Both the position numbers and the translations under genes were made by a program. Shown here piece after piece: positions 41,027-49,841 of a DNA stretch of 64,000 nt. Positions within the stretch are counted from its first letter, which is position 1; every line of letters starts with the position of its first letter. The DNA is taken from positions 246,867 through 310,866 of the forward strand of contig NZ_JAAZTS010000002.1 in the NCBI RefSeq assembly GCF_019239235.1, read 5' to 3'. The stretch is from Caecibacteroides pullorum. Its GTDB lineage: Bacteria > Bacteroidota > Bacteroidia > Bacteroidales > Bacteroidaceae. A model generated the notes under the pieces. It saw nothing but the letters and a program-made list of their open reading frames with translations. It did not search any database and had not been told where the DNA came from.

Positions 41027-41518
41027 CTTGTAACTTATTGGTTTTCATACAAAAATAATGAATATATTGAATGTGCACAATATAAACATAGAAATTCTTC
41101 TATATTTACACATATGTAAAAAATAAGATAGGTATTTTCATATAAACATAATACATGAACGGTATAGCTAACAATTTTGCCCAAAATATTTGTGACTTTG
41201 TGACCTGTATCTTATCAGTCATAAAATGCTGTTTTTCAGTGTATATTTTGAGATACAAAACAGATTGATAAAACCGTAACCGATAATACAGTTTGTAACT
41301 TTGAGCTTTATCGGGTGCTATATTCTCTAAAGTTACAAACCTTGTTTTTTTGTAACCTCAGTTTGTAACTGATTTCGTAACTTCTATTATTCTTTCTTTT
41401 TCAGAGATTTATCCTCTTTTTCAAACAATGGTTACAGAGTTACAAAAAATTAGTAGTAAATAGAGAAGGGGAGTGGGGAACCGGGCAAATGCCTTGTTGG
41501 CCGGCTTGATATAAAATA
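41027..41518. repeat. Gene-free region with clustered GTTTGTAAC boxes
   Basis: CAGTTTGTAACT occurs at 41289-41300 and 41359-41370 with a 70-base period. AGTTACAAAC (41331-41340), TTGTAACC (about 41350-41357), TTCGTAACTT (about 41374-41383) and GTTACA/GTTACAAA (41430-41445) are further forms on either strand. No coding frame is convincing. Candidate replication origin iterons or regulator sites. Confidence 0.55.
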
Positions 41519-41554
41519 GTAAAAGCCGCTGACATTTGTGCCAACGGCTTTTAC
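41519..41554 (-). terminator. Early operon terminator
   Basis: GTAAAAGCCG/CGGCTTTTAC stem with 16-base loop, followed by TATTTTAT on the minus strand; it abuts the stop codon of the 105-residue protein gene. Confidence 0.75.
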
Positions 41555-41872
41555 CTAAGATATCTCCTGGATTTGCTGGAGGATTTTCTTTCGGAAATTG
41601 GGCGGGACGAATTTCTTTCGTACTTTGGTGTAATCGTCGTTCAATTCGTAATCTATCCAATGATCACCTGCAGCCAGGAAGGCACCGCAAGCCACCAACA
41701 ACCACTGAAGCTGCTTGGGGTTATCGTCTTGCAGATGCATTACTTTGTCGTCACCCATCATTTCCAGATAGTCGTAGGCACGGTGCATGTAGGCTGCAGC
41801 CGTCTCGTCCTTCATCAGGTCGGATAGATATCGGTCGTAGTGCTGTATGTACTCAGAACGGAATGTTTCCAT
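41555..41872 (-). CDS. Small phage protein after primase-helicase
   Basis: 105 residues, helical (METFRSEYIQHYDRYLSDLM; LQWLLVACGAFLAAGDHWID). It overlaps the primase-helicase stop by 20 bases, so the two are coupled. No known motif. A replication accessory role is suggested by position alone. Confidence 0.6.
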   Translation of the reverse strand: METFRSEYIQHYDRYLSDLMKDETAAAYMHRAYDYLEMMGDDKVMHLQDDNPKQLQWLLVACGAFLAAGDHWIDYELNDDYTKVRKKFVPPNFRKKILQQIQEIS

Positions 41873-44711
41873 TGCTGTCTTCGGTTTTTGGGGTGAATAC
41901 TCCTTCTCTCTGTCTGGTTCGCAGATAGATCATTTCTTTGGTTTCGCCATCCACCTTCTTGAGCAGACGACCATCTTTGTTCAAAAACTCAATAGGGTTC
42001 ATTTCCTCGATGTAAGGGCACAGCTCCACGAAGCCGCGCAGGGCTTTGGTGAAGCGCTGCATGCTCCATAGACCTTTGCTAACCTTGGCAAATGTGATAA
42101 AATCATCGTATGCTTTGGTACGTTGTACGAAGGTATTGACATTCTCACCCTCTTCGGAAAAGTATCCATAGACCCAATCTTCGAAATTGGCTCCCATGTC
42201 TGCTTTGTATTTTCGCTTTACGATGTTATCCATGGGAGGTTGTATCTTAATGCCACGATCTGCCATGGATAGATAAAATTGAAGACATTGTGCGAAGAAA
42301 TTGCAGTCTTGGTTCCAGTTATCCTCGGTGTAGTCGTTAGTTGTCATCAGGTTGCGACCAAAGTCATTGCGGATGCTGCGGCTTTCCAGATAATCATTTT
42401 CCGGGGTCTTTTCGTGGTAATAGTCAGAAAACACCATGTAGAGCATACGGGCATTGGTGGATGAATCAAAATCACGGGGAACATAATTGGTTGTAAATCC
42501 AAATTTGGGGCTTTCCTCGAATTCCAGGAAAAACGACTTGTTGTTTTTGGGATTGACTGTCATGCCACCGGTTACCATGTCATAGAACTGCTTAATAGGA
42601 AAATATCTGTCGCAGTCATCGATGAGGACAAATCCCGTATGTTTGTCTACCTGATCAAACACGTGTGGATTATCGAGCAATTTAGGGTTACGTCCGGATA
42701 GGTTAACGGTTTGCATGAAAAAACGGAATGCCTTGAACAAAAAGGATTTTCCGCTACGTCCGTTACATTGCTCCTCATCGCCGATTTTATTGTCCATGGC
42801 GTATATGGCCCAAGCGCGTGAGGGCGATTTGTACCGATGCAGATTATATCCGATAGCGTAAATCTTATTGATGAGATTCAGCTTCTGTTCTGCGATTTCT
42901 TCGGTGGTGAGTAGGGGACCGGCGATATCGAACTTATGTTCGGTACGGTAGCGGTTGGCTTCGTCCACACCCTTGTCTGACCAGGCATACTCCAGTTCTT
43001 TGCGCCAATACAGACGACTGGTATTGATTAAGTAATTGAAGAAACAACTGCGGTGTTCCCCAACGGCAATGTCAAAAACCGGATTACCTTCCAAATCATC
43101 CGTTTGCGTGATCGTAAACATGGGTGGTAGCACTTTTACTTTATGGGGTATCACGTTGTTGTCCCACACAAATCGATTATTCGGTAGCATTCCTTCATGG
43201 GGTGTGATACCGTCTTTGGTGACCTCCCAACTACAATCTTTGAAGAACAGGTATTGGCTGGTGGCGGTGTAGTTGGTGAAGTCCAAATCAATCTCATCCA
43301 GTTGCGACAGTGAGGCCTCGCTGGTTCGTGGCGAGTCCAGTATCAGGTTGCGTATCTCCACAGGCAGGAACCTCTCCCTTGTGAACTTTTTCAGGAAGGC
43401 TGATATGTCTTTGGCCTTAATCTGGCTGACGGTGCATCCGTCAATGTGGATGTATCGCACACTGTCGATGTTGTCGTCGTGCAGGGCGTAGAATCCATTC
43501 AATGTGAGGAAGTAGTGCAGGTAGGCTGTGTTGATGCTGTATGTCTTCTTCTTGCTGCGTTCACTCCAGCTTTCTTCCCAAAAGCGGGCGGGCATGGCCA
43601 ACGTCATCAGGTTACGGAAGTCTTCGTTGGTCGGGCGCAATTCCACAAAGTCACGAAAATCTTTGCGTGGTTTGCCCCGTCGGTCTCGATGCTGGGATAA
43701 CCACGATGGTAGCCAGATGGTATGGATGTCCAAAAAACGCAAAGCCAGTTCACGCCCCTTGCGGACACCAGTGCTGTCGATATCGGGGATGTTATAGATA
43801 CGCTCCACATATTTGTATATCTCCTTGATTTCTTCCGGCGATACCTTGTAGGTCTCCGAGTTGAACCACAGCGGATGGTAGCCTAGGGCACGCAGGCATA
43901 GTGAATCTCGTTCACCACTGCAGATGAAACATTCGTCCAGCTTCTTCTCCTTGTAGGGTTGGTCCTGGTTCTTGGGATCGTTGTAAAACAGCTTTTCCTC
44001 CTGGGCGTTGAAGTCACGGTAAGCCTTTTGCAGTTCAGCCAGGCCATTGATGTAAAGTTTGGGCTTCACTCCGTCTGGCGAGTAGCTGAATCGCCATTGC
44101 TTGTCGGGGTTCAGTGGCTCATAGATCTTGTAGAACTTATCCGTCGAACCATCTTTTTTCAGCACTGTACATTCCCGCATGAAGATAGGATAGGTCGGTG
44201 TCGTGTATTTGGTGGTCACTTCCCGATTGCGGACATAAGAGATGGATTTGGCCACAAACCAGTGCAGCGAATCCACGTGTTCCTGCTTCACCCGCGGGCC
44301 AAGTATGGCCAATTGGTCGGCAGTGAACTTCTCTTCCAGCTCGAAGAATCGGGTACCCTCTTTTTCATCAGCAGTGGCCGGTCGCTTGCGGATGTCGGGC
44401 TTGTTCACGGATCGCTTCAGCTCGTCTGTTACGTTGTAACGTGAGGCCAGGATGGAAATGGCTTCCGGGAAACGTACGTTCTCCTCCTGCATACAGATGT
44501 CGATGGGGCTCATGGCCGTGCCGCTATCGCCGAAATCGGTGACCTTATAGCAGTCGTCGTACTTCTTGAGGCAAGCGGAAGCGTCGTCCTCATCAGGGCG
44601 GCGCTTGAATTTCTTCTTATTATCTACACACCCTTCTGCCTGCGGATAGTAGTACAGGATGATGTCCAGTCCGTGGTGGGTAGCTTCGTAGATGTCGGTG
44701 GCTTTGATCAT
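41853..44711 (-). CDS. Phage primase-helicase
   Basis: 952 residues from ATG 44711 (a longer start at 44735 is possible). The N-terminal third has a zinc-finger-like segment and a TOPRIM domain: catalytic Glu in ICSGERDSL and the DxD of IPDIDSTG. The C-terminal third is an ATPase: Walker A NGRSGKSFL and Walker B GFVLIDDCDRY, as in D5/SF3-type phage helicases. It should make primers and unwind the phage origin. Likely start region of replication lies downstream. Confidence 0.85.
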   Translation of the reverse strand: MIKATDIYEATHHGLDIILYYYPQAEGCVDNKKKFKRRPDEDDASACLKKYDDCYKVTDFGDSGTAMSPIDICMQEENVRFPEAISILASRYNVTDELKRSVNKPDIRKRPATADEKEGTRFFELEEKFTADQLAILGPRVKQEHVDSLHWFVAKSISYVRNREVTTKYTTPTYPIFMRECTVLKKDGSTDKFYKIYEPLNPDKQWRFSYSPDGVKPKLYINGLAELQKAYRDFNAQEEKLFYNDPKNQDQPYKEKKLDECFICSGERDSLCLRALGYHPLWFNSETYKVSPEEIKEIYKYVERIYNIPDIDSTGVRKGRELALRFLDIHTIWLPSWLSQHRDRRGKPRKDFRDFVELRPTNEDFRNLMTLAMPARFWEESWSERSKKKTYSINTAYLHYFLTLNGFYALHDDNIDSVRYIHIDGCTVSQIKAKDISAFLKKFTRERFLPVEIRNLILDSPRTSEASLSQLDEIDLDFTNYTATSQYLFFKDCSWEVTKDGITPHEGMLPNNRFVWDNNVIPHKVKVLPPMFTITQTDDLEGNPVFDIAVGEHRSCFFNYLINTSRLYWRKELEYAWSDKGVDEANRYRTEHKFDIAGPLLTTEEIAEQKLNLINKIYAIGYNLHRYKSPSRAWAIYAMDNKIGDEEQCNGRSGKSFLFKAFRFFMQTVNLSGRNPKLLDNPHVFDQVDKHTGFVLIDDCDRYFPIKQFYDMVTGGMTVNPKNNKSFFLEFEESPKFGFTTNYVPRDFDSSTNARMLYMVFSDYYHEKTPENDYLESRSIRNDFGRNLMTTNDYTEDNWNQDCNFFAQCLQFYLSMADRGIKIQPPMDNIVKRKYKADMGANFEDWVYGYFSEEGENVNTFVQRTKAYDDFITFAKVSKGLWSMQRFTKALRGFVELCPYIEEMNPIEFLNKDGRLLKKVDGETKEMIYLRTRQREGVFTPKTEDSNGNIPF

Positions 44712-44771
44712 GGCGAAAATCTTTATGAGATACAAAGAAAAGGAAGTCGTGTCGGTGGTTCAAGGACGAAA

Positions 44772-45182
44772 CTACCACTTCTCGTTATTGATGATAGGGT
44801 CACCACCATATGCTTCTTTCAGTGTCTCACGGATACCTTTGAATAACCATACTGTAATCCAGGATGAAAGTGATTTGTCTGTGGGTATATTCTTGTTTTC
44901 GGATATAGAACGGATATGTTCCATGGATATATTTTTATTATCCGTGTCAAATATCACAGAAAATGTAGATGTAGAGCTGTCGGACGCTTTGATACTCACT
45001 TCAGCTTTCACAATCGTGTCAATTAACTGGTCTGCGAAATACCAGGTATCTTGTTTCGGGTTCTTGTCAAGCTTAACTCTGCAGTATATTTTCGTTTCTC
45101 CTCCTTTTCGGATGAACTGTTTATCGGCGATAGTGCCGATTTCATTTGTCCGTAGGACGCGGACGCGGGTTCCTTTTTTCAT
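44772..45182 (-). CDS. Phage early protein
   Basis: 136 residues. The N-terminal KOW-like beta strand (KKGTRVRVLRTNEIGTIADK) suggests a small barrel; the rest is acidic and polar (ADQLIDTIVKAEVSIKASDS). It is three bases downstream of the previous gene. No family recognised. Confidence 0.6.
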   Translation of the reverse strand: MKKGTRVRVLRTNEIGTIADKQFIRKGGETKIYCRVKLDKNPKQDTWYFADQLIDTIVKAEVSIKASDSSTSTFSVIFDTDNKNISMEHIRSISENKNIPTDKSLSSWITVWLFKGIRETLKEAYGGDPIINNEKW

Positions 45183-45185
45183 TGA

Positions 45186-45542
45186 TTATTCTCCTTTTGA
45201 TAAGTTGAATTCTTGATAATTTAGATGCTTTTCCATTAGTTCAGGCAGATCCTCCATGAGGGACTCCAGGCAAGCTGAATAGGGAGGCGTCTTGCATGTG
45301 AGAACCATTGTGCTGTAATCTTCATCTATTTCTCGTACTTCGTCTACTTGAATGTAGGGCAGTGCATCGATAGCATCTACCAATGGGAGTCGTCGTTTTA
45401 AAGCAAAGCTACATGAACAAATCATGTGCCCGTTTTTGGTAGGTCTTGGCATCCAGATACGATATTTACCGTCCGGTGTAGATACGGACGCAAAGCCTTT
45501 TGAAATCTTATTTTCCATCTTAATCATGTTTTGTTGGTTCAT
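45186..45542 (-). CDS. Phage early protein with cysteine pair
   Basis: 118 residues if started at ATG 45542; Mets at 45527 and 45518 are alternatives. The longer frame runs into the tRNA-like sequence and was rejected. Residues GHMICSCSFALKRR carry a CxC pair. Acidic C-terminus (LESLMEDLPELMEKHLNYQE). No family recognised. Confidence 0.55.
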   Translation of the reverse strand: MNQQNMIKMENKISKGFASVSTPDGKYRIWMPRPTKNGHMICSCSFALKRRLPLVDAIDALPYIQVDEVREIDEDYSTMVLTCKTPPYSACLESLMEDLPELMEKHLNYQEFNLSKGE

Positions 45543-45553
45543 AAATCGTCGTG

Positions 45554-45635
45554 TCCCGCATGGCGGATTCGAACCGCCGTCGCTTGCGAGGATGGTGATG
45601 ACCATCAGTCCGCTACCATTCGGACATAGTGCGGG
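45554..45635 (-). tRNA. Atypical class II tRNA-like sequence
   Basis: Acceptor CCCGCA pairs with TGCGGG; the D arm is GTCC-GAATGGTAGC-GGAC; the long variable arm contains TCGC-AA-GCGA; the T arm is GGCGG-TTCGAAT-CCGCC. The anticodon arm is odd: GATGG/CCATC leaves a six-base loop (TCATCA), or six pairs leave four bases. No standard anticodon can be assigned. Either a phage tRNA with altered decoding or a decayed copy. Confidence 0.55.
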
Positions 45636-45695
45636 GTGGGTGCCCTCGCGGCCTTCACAGGAGGCTCGGGCTTTGATCAGGATAATATCATGAGT

Positions 45696-46256
45696 TTATT
45701 TCAGATTGTTTGCATACCAGTAAGCAACCATCTCTGATACGCTACCGACTCGAATCTTAGCTTTGATATTCTCTCGATGACGGTTCACGGTACAGGGTGA
45801 GATGTGCAGTTCTTCGGCAATCTGATCCGTCTGTAGATTTTGGGCATACAACCGGAACACATCCATTTCCCGCTCTGTGAGCCGCATGTCGAGTTCTGGC
45901 TTGCATACTACGCCCTCCAGCGGACATTCTCCACGCAACGGGCATCCCACTTCCTCGAACTGGAATGTTCCGTTATGGTTGATGTCAATGGCACCTTGGT
46001 TATAGTCGCCGAAGTTGCACCGGATGAAGCGGTGAACCACCTTATATTCATACCAGGTTCGATTCATCGAACTGGATGAGTATAGCTTCATCAACGCATC
46101 ATGAGCTTTCGGATAACGTTCCCTGATGATAGCCAGCATCGCACAGACAACCTCTCGGCAATCTTCTTTCAGTTCATAGGCTGGTTGCCCAACGGGCTTC
46201 ACCATGACGACGCCTTCGGGGGTGGTGTAGAATTCGATATTGATTATTGTTTCCAT
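45696..46256 (-). CDS. LuxR-type helix-turn-helix regulator
   Basis: 186 residues. The C-terminus (LTEREMDVFRLYAQNLQTDQ and on to TVNRHRENIKAK) is a GerE/LuxR DNA-binding domain. A cysteine cluster CPLRGECPLEGVVC just before it may bind metal. The N-terminal 110 residues carry no known sensor domain. Early location suggests control of phage transcription; it or the 165-residue protein could switch on the late promoters. Confidence 0.75.
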   Translation of the reverse strand: METIINIEFYTTPEGVVMVKPVGQPAYELKEDCREVVCAMLAIIRERYPKAHDALMKLYSSSSMNRTWYEYKVVHRFIRCNFGDYNQGAIDINHNGTFQFEEVGCPLRGECPLEGVVCKPELDMRLTEREMDVFRLYAQNLQTDQIAEELHISPCTVNRHRENIKAKIRVGSVSEMVAYWYANNLK

Positions 46257-46259
46257 ACG

Positions 46260-46487
46260 CTACTTCCATGATATTGAAACAGGGAATACACAATTCAATT
46301 TATCTACAGTTACGATATAGCCTAATTCTTCCAATTTAATTTTATTGTCGGGGCTTATGCTCCTTATACGAATTAGCGTGCGTCCCTTCTCTGCATTTTC
46401 ACTAATTTGTTCGCATATTCTTTGCATAGAGTAATAGGCGTCAGCCTTTTCTTTTGCCTCTTGCGCAGTTATCAATTTCTTGTCCAT
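46260..46487 (-). CDS. Small early phage protein
   Basis: 75 residues from ATG 46487: MDKKLITAQEAKEKADAYYS, ending CVFPVSISWK. The longer frame overlaps the upstream gene out of frame and was rejected. Helical N-terminus and a short beta unit. No known function. Confidence 0.6.
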   Translation of the reverse strand: MDKKLITAQEAKEKADAYYSMQRICEQISENAEKGRTLIRIRSISPDNKIKLEELGYIVTVDKLNCVFPVSISWK

Positions 46488-46491
46488 AGGT

Positions 46492-46692
46492 TCAGTTATT
46501 AAAGTTGTTAAACAGTTCTTCAAACAATTCTCTTTCCAACTTCTTGAAGTTGTCCGTCCGTAGTTTCTGATAGAACGTAATAAGAGACATTCCGCTTCGT
46601 CGCAAATACTCATCTCGCAATTGTAATTTCTTCTGCATCGGGAGTTGGTTGTACTGGTTTCTAAGTACCATTTCTTCAATTTCCTTGCTCAT
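46492..46692 (-). CDS. Small early phage protein, first gene of leftward unit
   Basis: 66 residues, highly helical and charged: MSKEIEEMVLRNQYNQLPMQ then KKLQLRDEYLRRSGMS. Possibly a small DNA-binding or regulatory protein. It faces the repressor gene across a 132-base divergent region and would be repressed in the lysogen. Confidence 0.6.
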   Translation of the reverse strand: MSKEIEEMVLRNQYNQLPMQKKLQLRDEYLRRSGMSLITFYQKLRTDNFKKLERELFEELFNNFNN

Positions 46693-46761
46693 AAAACTAT
46701 GAATTATAATATTTATGATTAAATTTATAATGCAAAGCTAAAATATATTTTATATAAGCAC

Positions 46762-46798
46762 AATATAATTTAGTTAAAAGTAAAATATAATATAGTTA
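46762..46798. promoter_or_regulatory. Tandem operator candidate of repressor/early promoters
   Basis: AATATAATTTAGTTA (46762-46776) and AATATAATATAGTTA (46784-46798) match at 14 of 15 bases with a 22-base period, two helical turns. They sit in the gap between divergent genes. Confidence 0.55.
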
Positions 46799-46824
46799 TT
46801 TAGACTGCATAAAAATAATATATC

Positions 46825-47178
46825 ATGTTTAATGGGTTGAATTTAAAGAGTTTAATAGAGGCTTCCGGATTGACTCAAAAAGAATTTTGTTCTCAGGCTG
46901 GTATCAGCGAACAAAGTCTATATGGCTATTTTGACGCTAACGCAAATCCCACGTCTAAAGCATTAGAGAAGATGGCTAATGTACTCAAATGTAGCATAGA
47001 TGATTTTTTTGATAGGGAAATTGACTGCCAAACGCTGAATGTTGGCCATCATGTAAAAGGTAATGGAAACAAAGTCTATGGTGACATTGCACTTAGTGAT
47101 TGCCAAAAGGAGATAGCCCACCTCAAGGAATTGTTGTTAGAGAAGGAAAGAACTATTCAAATATTAATGAATAAATAA
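46825..47178 (+). CDS. Cro/C1-type phage repressor
   Basis: 117 residues. Helix-turn-helix in SGLTQKEFCSQAGISEQSLY (about 14-33) with the rest of an XRE domain to about 65. The C-terminus (KEIAHLKELLLEKERTIQIL) is a short coiled coil for dimerisation. Lack of a peptidase domain means it is not inactivated by self-cleavage. It faces the leftward early genes across the candidate operator. Confidence 0.8.
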   Translation: MFNGLNLKSLIEASGLTQKEFCSQAGISEQSLYGYFDANANPTSKALEKMANVLKCSIDDFFDREIDCQTLNVGHHVKGNGNKVYGDIALSDCQKEIAHLKELLLEKERTIQILMNK

Positions 47179-47190
47179 TAGTAGTTTGTT

Positions 47191-47490
47191 ATGAAAGCAG
47201 AAAGAAAATCTTACTCGAAAAAAATGGAAGAACACATTAATGAAGTATTTTATTATTGGGATTCTGTGTATAATCGTTTAGCAGATAAATACGGTAAAAC
47301 CTTTGTTGAATCTCATCCGGAAGTAGTGTCCACATTGGTACAATCAATCGCTACTAAAGATTTAGAAAGCTCAATTTTAGATATGTCTCATGATATGATA
47401 GATTCTCAAAAAGAGTTACAAGAAAAGTGTGAATCTATACCATCTGCTATATCAGAGATAACATTTCTATTAGAAAAGAAAACGTTATAA
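47191..47490 (+). CDS. Lysogeny-region protein of unknown function
   Basis: 99 residues, helical, acidic C-terminus. It starts 12 bases after the repressor stop in the same direction, so it is probably expressed in the lysogen. No membrane segment or catalytic motif. Could affect host fitness or superinfection, but nothing in the sequence shows this. Confidence 0.6.
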   Translation: MKAERKSYSKKMEEHINEVFYYWDSVYNRLADKYGKTFVESHPEVVSTLVQSIATKDLESSILDMSHDMIDSQKELQEKCESIPSAISEITFLLEKKTL

Positions 47491-47500
47491 TAGAGTATAT

Positions 47501-47848
47501 ATGGCACTGAGTGATTTCTTAAGAATAAACTTGCCTTATGGCATGAGAAAAAATGACCGTGACGAATGGATGTTTTTTAATAGAGAGTACACTTCTTTAG
47601 GTAACTCATTAAACGAAACAATAGATGAACATTCATCCTATTATTGTTCCTACAAAGGTATCAATAAAAAATTGCTAGAACAGTTAGCAGAAGGTCGATA
47701 TAAGGTTAACGAGAAAGGTGAGTACATTTGTTTATGGTTTTATGATGATAACACAAATCCCTATCAAAAGGGAAAAATTATTCCTGACTTGTGGAATAAA
47801 TATGTTAAAAAATTACGTTTATTATCCAAATTGGATAGAAAAATTTAG
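47501..47848 (+). CDS. Lysogeny-region protein of unknown function
   Basis: 115 residues, Tyr/Trp-rich (EWMFFNREYTSLGNSLNETI; CLWFYDDNTNPYQKGKIIPD). Ten bases after the previous gene, the last gene before attR. AT-rich. Likely accessory gene expressed from the prophage; no family recognised. Confidence 0.6.
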   Translation: MALSDFLRINLPYGMRKNDRDEWMFFNREYTSLGNSLNETIDEHSSYYCSYKGINKKLLEQLAEGRYKVNEKGEYICLWFYDDNTNPYQKGKIIPDLWNKYVKKLRLLSKLDRKI

Positions 47849-47939
47849 ATAGATACAAATTCAGACATTTTCAGATAATAAGACTAAATACTTGTATGAT
47901 ATTATGTTGATTGTCAGTGATTAAATGATATTATAAAGT

Positions 47940-47962
47940 TCCCGCTACCCCGACAAAGGGTC
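47940..47962 (+). repeat. Right prophage attachment site (attR core)
   Basis: Identical to 4384-4406. The following 70 bases match 4407-4477 at about nine in ten positions, and here the terminator stem GGTCTGATTT/AAATCAGGCC is perfect. Confidence 0.88.
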
Positions 47963-48032
47963 TGATTTTATTGTAAATCAGGCCTTTTTGTTTTAAATAG
48001 GTTTCTTTTTTCTGTCTGAAATATCTGAATTT

Positions 48033-49143
48033 GGGGTCAGCGGATGTTTGTCCACCTCGTCATACCATCTGGCAAGCCTTGTTAATGCGGTATCCTTATG
48101 TCTGCACTGGTGATATATCAGTCCGAGTCTCATGGAAAGATAATATGCTTTCTTTATATCAGGATATTCCCAGAACAGGATGACGGCACGTATACGTTGG
48201 AATTCAGTCCACAGGGATTCTTTCTTATAGAGAGGATAGATGCTTCTGGCCAGCAGCTGCTTTCTTGAATCACCGTTCTCAAAGACCAGAGCATGATATG
48301 TTTTTCCGCATGCCCTGGCATGTGTCATTTGTATGGACTCCTCATCCAGGGCTTCCCAGCGCGCTTTCACCCTCATTTCCTGAACCGCTTCATAAGCCAG
48401 CTTCTGCACATGGAAAGGGTCCGTCACACGACGTGCGGCCGGAAAGCAGACACGTGCCGTCTGTTCCATGTTCGGAGCCATGTCAAGGGTTATTTCCCTG
48501 ACCTGGAAGCGTCTGCGTCTGGAAAGCTTTAACAGGACGGATGTGACAGTCCTGACATCCGTACCTTTTATGATTGCGATGATGCTTCCCGAACATCCTC
48601 TTTTCTCCTTGTTTATCAGAATTGTATAGAGTTCGCCTTGACTTCATCAATGCTCACATACGGACCGATATTCTTTTCGAACAGAATCCATTCTTCCGCA
48701 TGGAAGAGCTGATTCCAGTTCATGTAACCGATCAGATAATAGCAGTACTGACGCTCAAGAAATTCACAGTTTACTCCAAAGAGAAGTCCTAAAAGCTTGC
48801 AGCTTACCGGAAGGGTATCAATCTCTTTTAACAAAGACGCAAATTCATGCGTCATACGGCTGCTTTCAGCAACCAGTTTCCAGTTACGGCTCACATAGCA
48901 TCCATCCTCCTTCACAATCCATCTGCGACGGTGGATGTTCAGGAAAAGCTTCTTGCCAGGGATCGGAAAGTCCTGAACGACTACCGGATCATAAAATCCC
49001 TTACTCTCCACTTTTATATTCGAGTATTCCCCTGGAAATTCATTTTCTCTTCCAGGTAAATTACTATTTCATTGTTGCTTTCCTTTACATCTGAGATGAT
49101 GAAATACTTCTGGAAGAAGGAAACGGTAACCGTTGTTTTCCAT
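48033..49143 (-). pseudogene. ISL3/ISAon1-type transposase remnant
   Basis: The N-terminal part (49011-48616, 131 residues) and the DDE part (frame continuing from about 48643 to 47993) are in different frames. The junction lies at SIDEV, next to GELYTILINK in the other frame. Two more frame breaks lie between 49143 and 49011. The catalytic part is recognisable by APNMEQTARVCFPAA and FHVQKLAYEAVQEMR. It stops at LARWYDEVDK, where the tRNA-side repeat begins, so the 3' end is lost. The element is inactive. Confidence 0.75.
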
Positions 49144-49225
49144 GAGTGCTGATGATTTGTTTCAGACAAAGGTATAATTTTATCAGATTCACCACTCGGA
49201 TTGTTACGTTGACTCTTTTTGGAAA

Positions 49226-49828
49226 CTATTTATTCGCTTTTTTCAATCCGAGGCCGAGGAGCATACCGTCGTAGGTGCCGGCCAGGTTGCCGAGGGTTTG
49301 CAGGGTGGAGTTGCTGCTCTTGCTGGAGAGGTAGGTGAGCAGTTGCAGCAGCTTGTCGGCATCGAAGAGCAGATCCATGTTGCTGGAGGTGCAGTTCACC
49401 TTGGCGTTCAGCCCGACGATTTTGGCAATTTTCAGGTTCACTTTCTGTGTAGAGGCGTCGTAAGAATAGGAACCGTTCACGGGTTTGCTGCCGGCATTGG
49501 CCGTAAAGGTACTGTCGGCATTGAAGGTGAACGACAGTTGGCCCGGCTTGATGCCGATCTTGTTCAGTTGCTCGTCCAGTTTCTTCTCGAGAGCCGAGGA
49601 GGCCAAGGTGCCACCTGCCTGTTGCAGCAGGTTGTCCGATTCGAGTTCCAGGGCCGAGCCGGTGAAAGTCCAAGTACCAGTCATGTCGATGTTGCTGTTG
49701 TTGGTGACGGCATTGACCACCTTTTCGATATTTTCCTTGTTCAGCAGGTCTTTCAGAGACTGCGCATGGATGCCAGAAGGCAGGGCCAATGCGATGATGA
49801 AGATACATTTCCAGATGTTTCTGTTCAT
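49226..49828 (-). CDS. DUF4923 family secreted protein
   Basis: 200 residues. Signal peptide MNRNIWKCIFIIALALPSGI with AQ cleavage. DMTGTWTFTGSALELES and VNGSYSYDASTQKVNLKI are typical lipocalin-like strands of DUF4923. Starts 13 bases after engB and is probably co-transcribed with it. Function unknown; periplasmic or outer-surface. Confidence 0.8.
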   Translation of the reverse strand: MNRNIWKCIFIIALALPSGIHAQSLKDLLNKENIEKVVNAVTNNSNIDMTGTWTFTGSALELESDNLLQQAGGTLASSALEKKLDEQLNKIGIKPGQLSFTFNADSTFTANAGSKPVNGSYSYDASTQKVNLKIAKIVGLNAKVNCTSSNMDLLFDADKLLQLLTYLSSKSSNSTLQTLGNLAGTYDGMLLGLGLKKANK

Positions 49829-49841
49829 ATTCTGTTCTCTT

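Larger units (their letters stand above)
4384..47962. mobile_element. Complete-looking prophage of about 43.6 kb in tRNA-Pro
   Basis: The element is bounded by 23-bp direct repeats, with a tyrosine integrase just inside the left repeat and a repressor region just inside the right one. Between them are replication, head, terminase, portal, tape-measure and fibre genes, almost all on the minus strand, as in a tailed phage. Cargo found inside: umuDC, hicAB, two three-gene cassettes and two structured-RNA regions. A lysis module is not recognisable and the terminal tail-fibre gene is cut, so the element may be defective. Confidence 0.92.

Noticed and set aside
48616..49011. Intact two-frame ISAon1 element with programmed frameshifting.
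   Set aside because: Two further frame breaks lie upstream and the catalytic end is missing at the prophage border, so it is a remnant.
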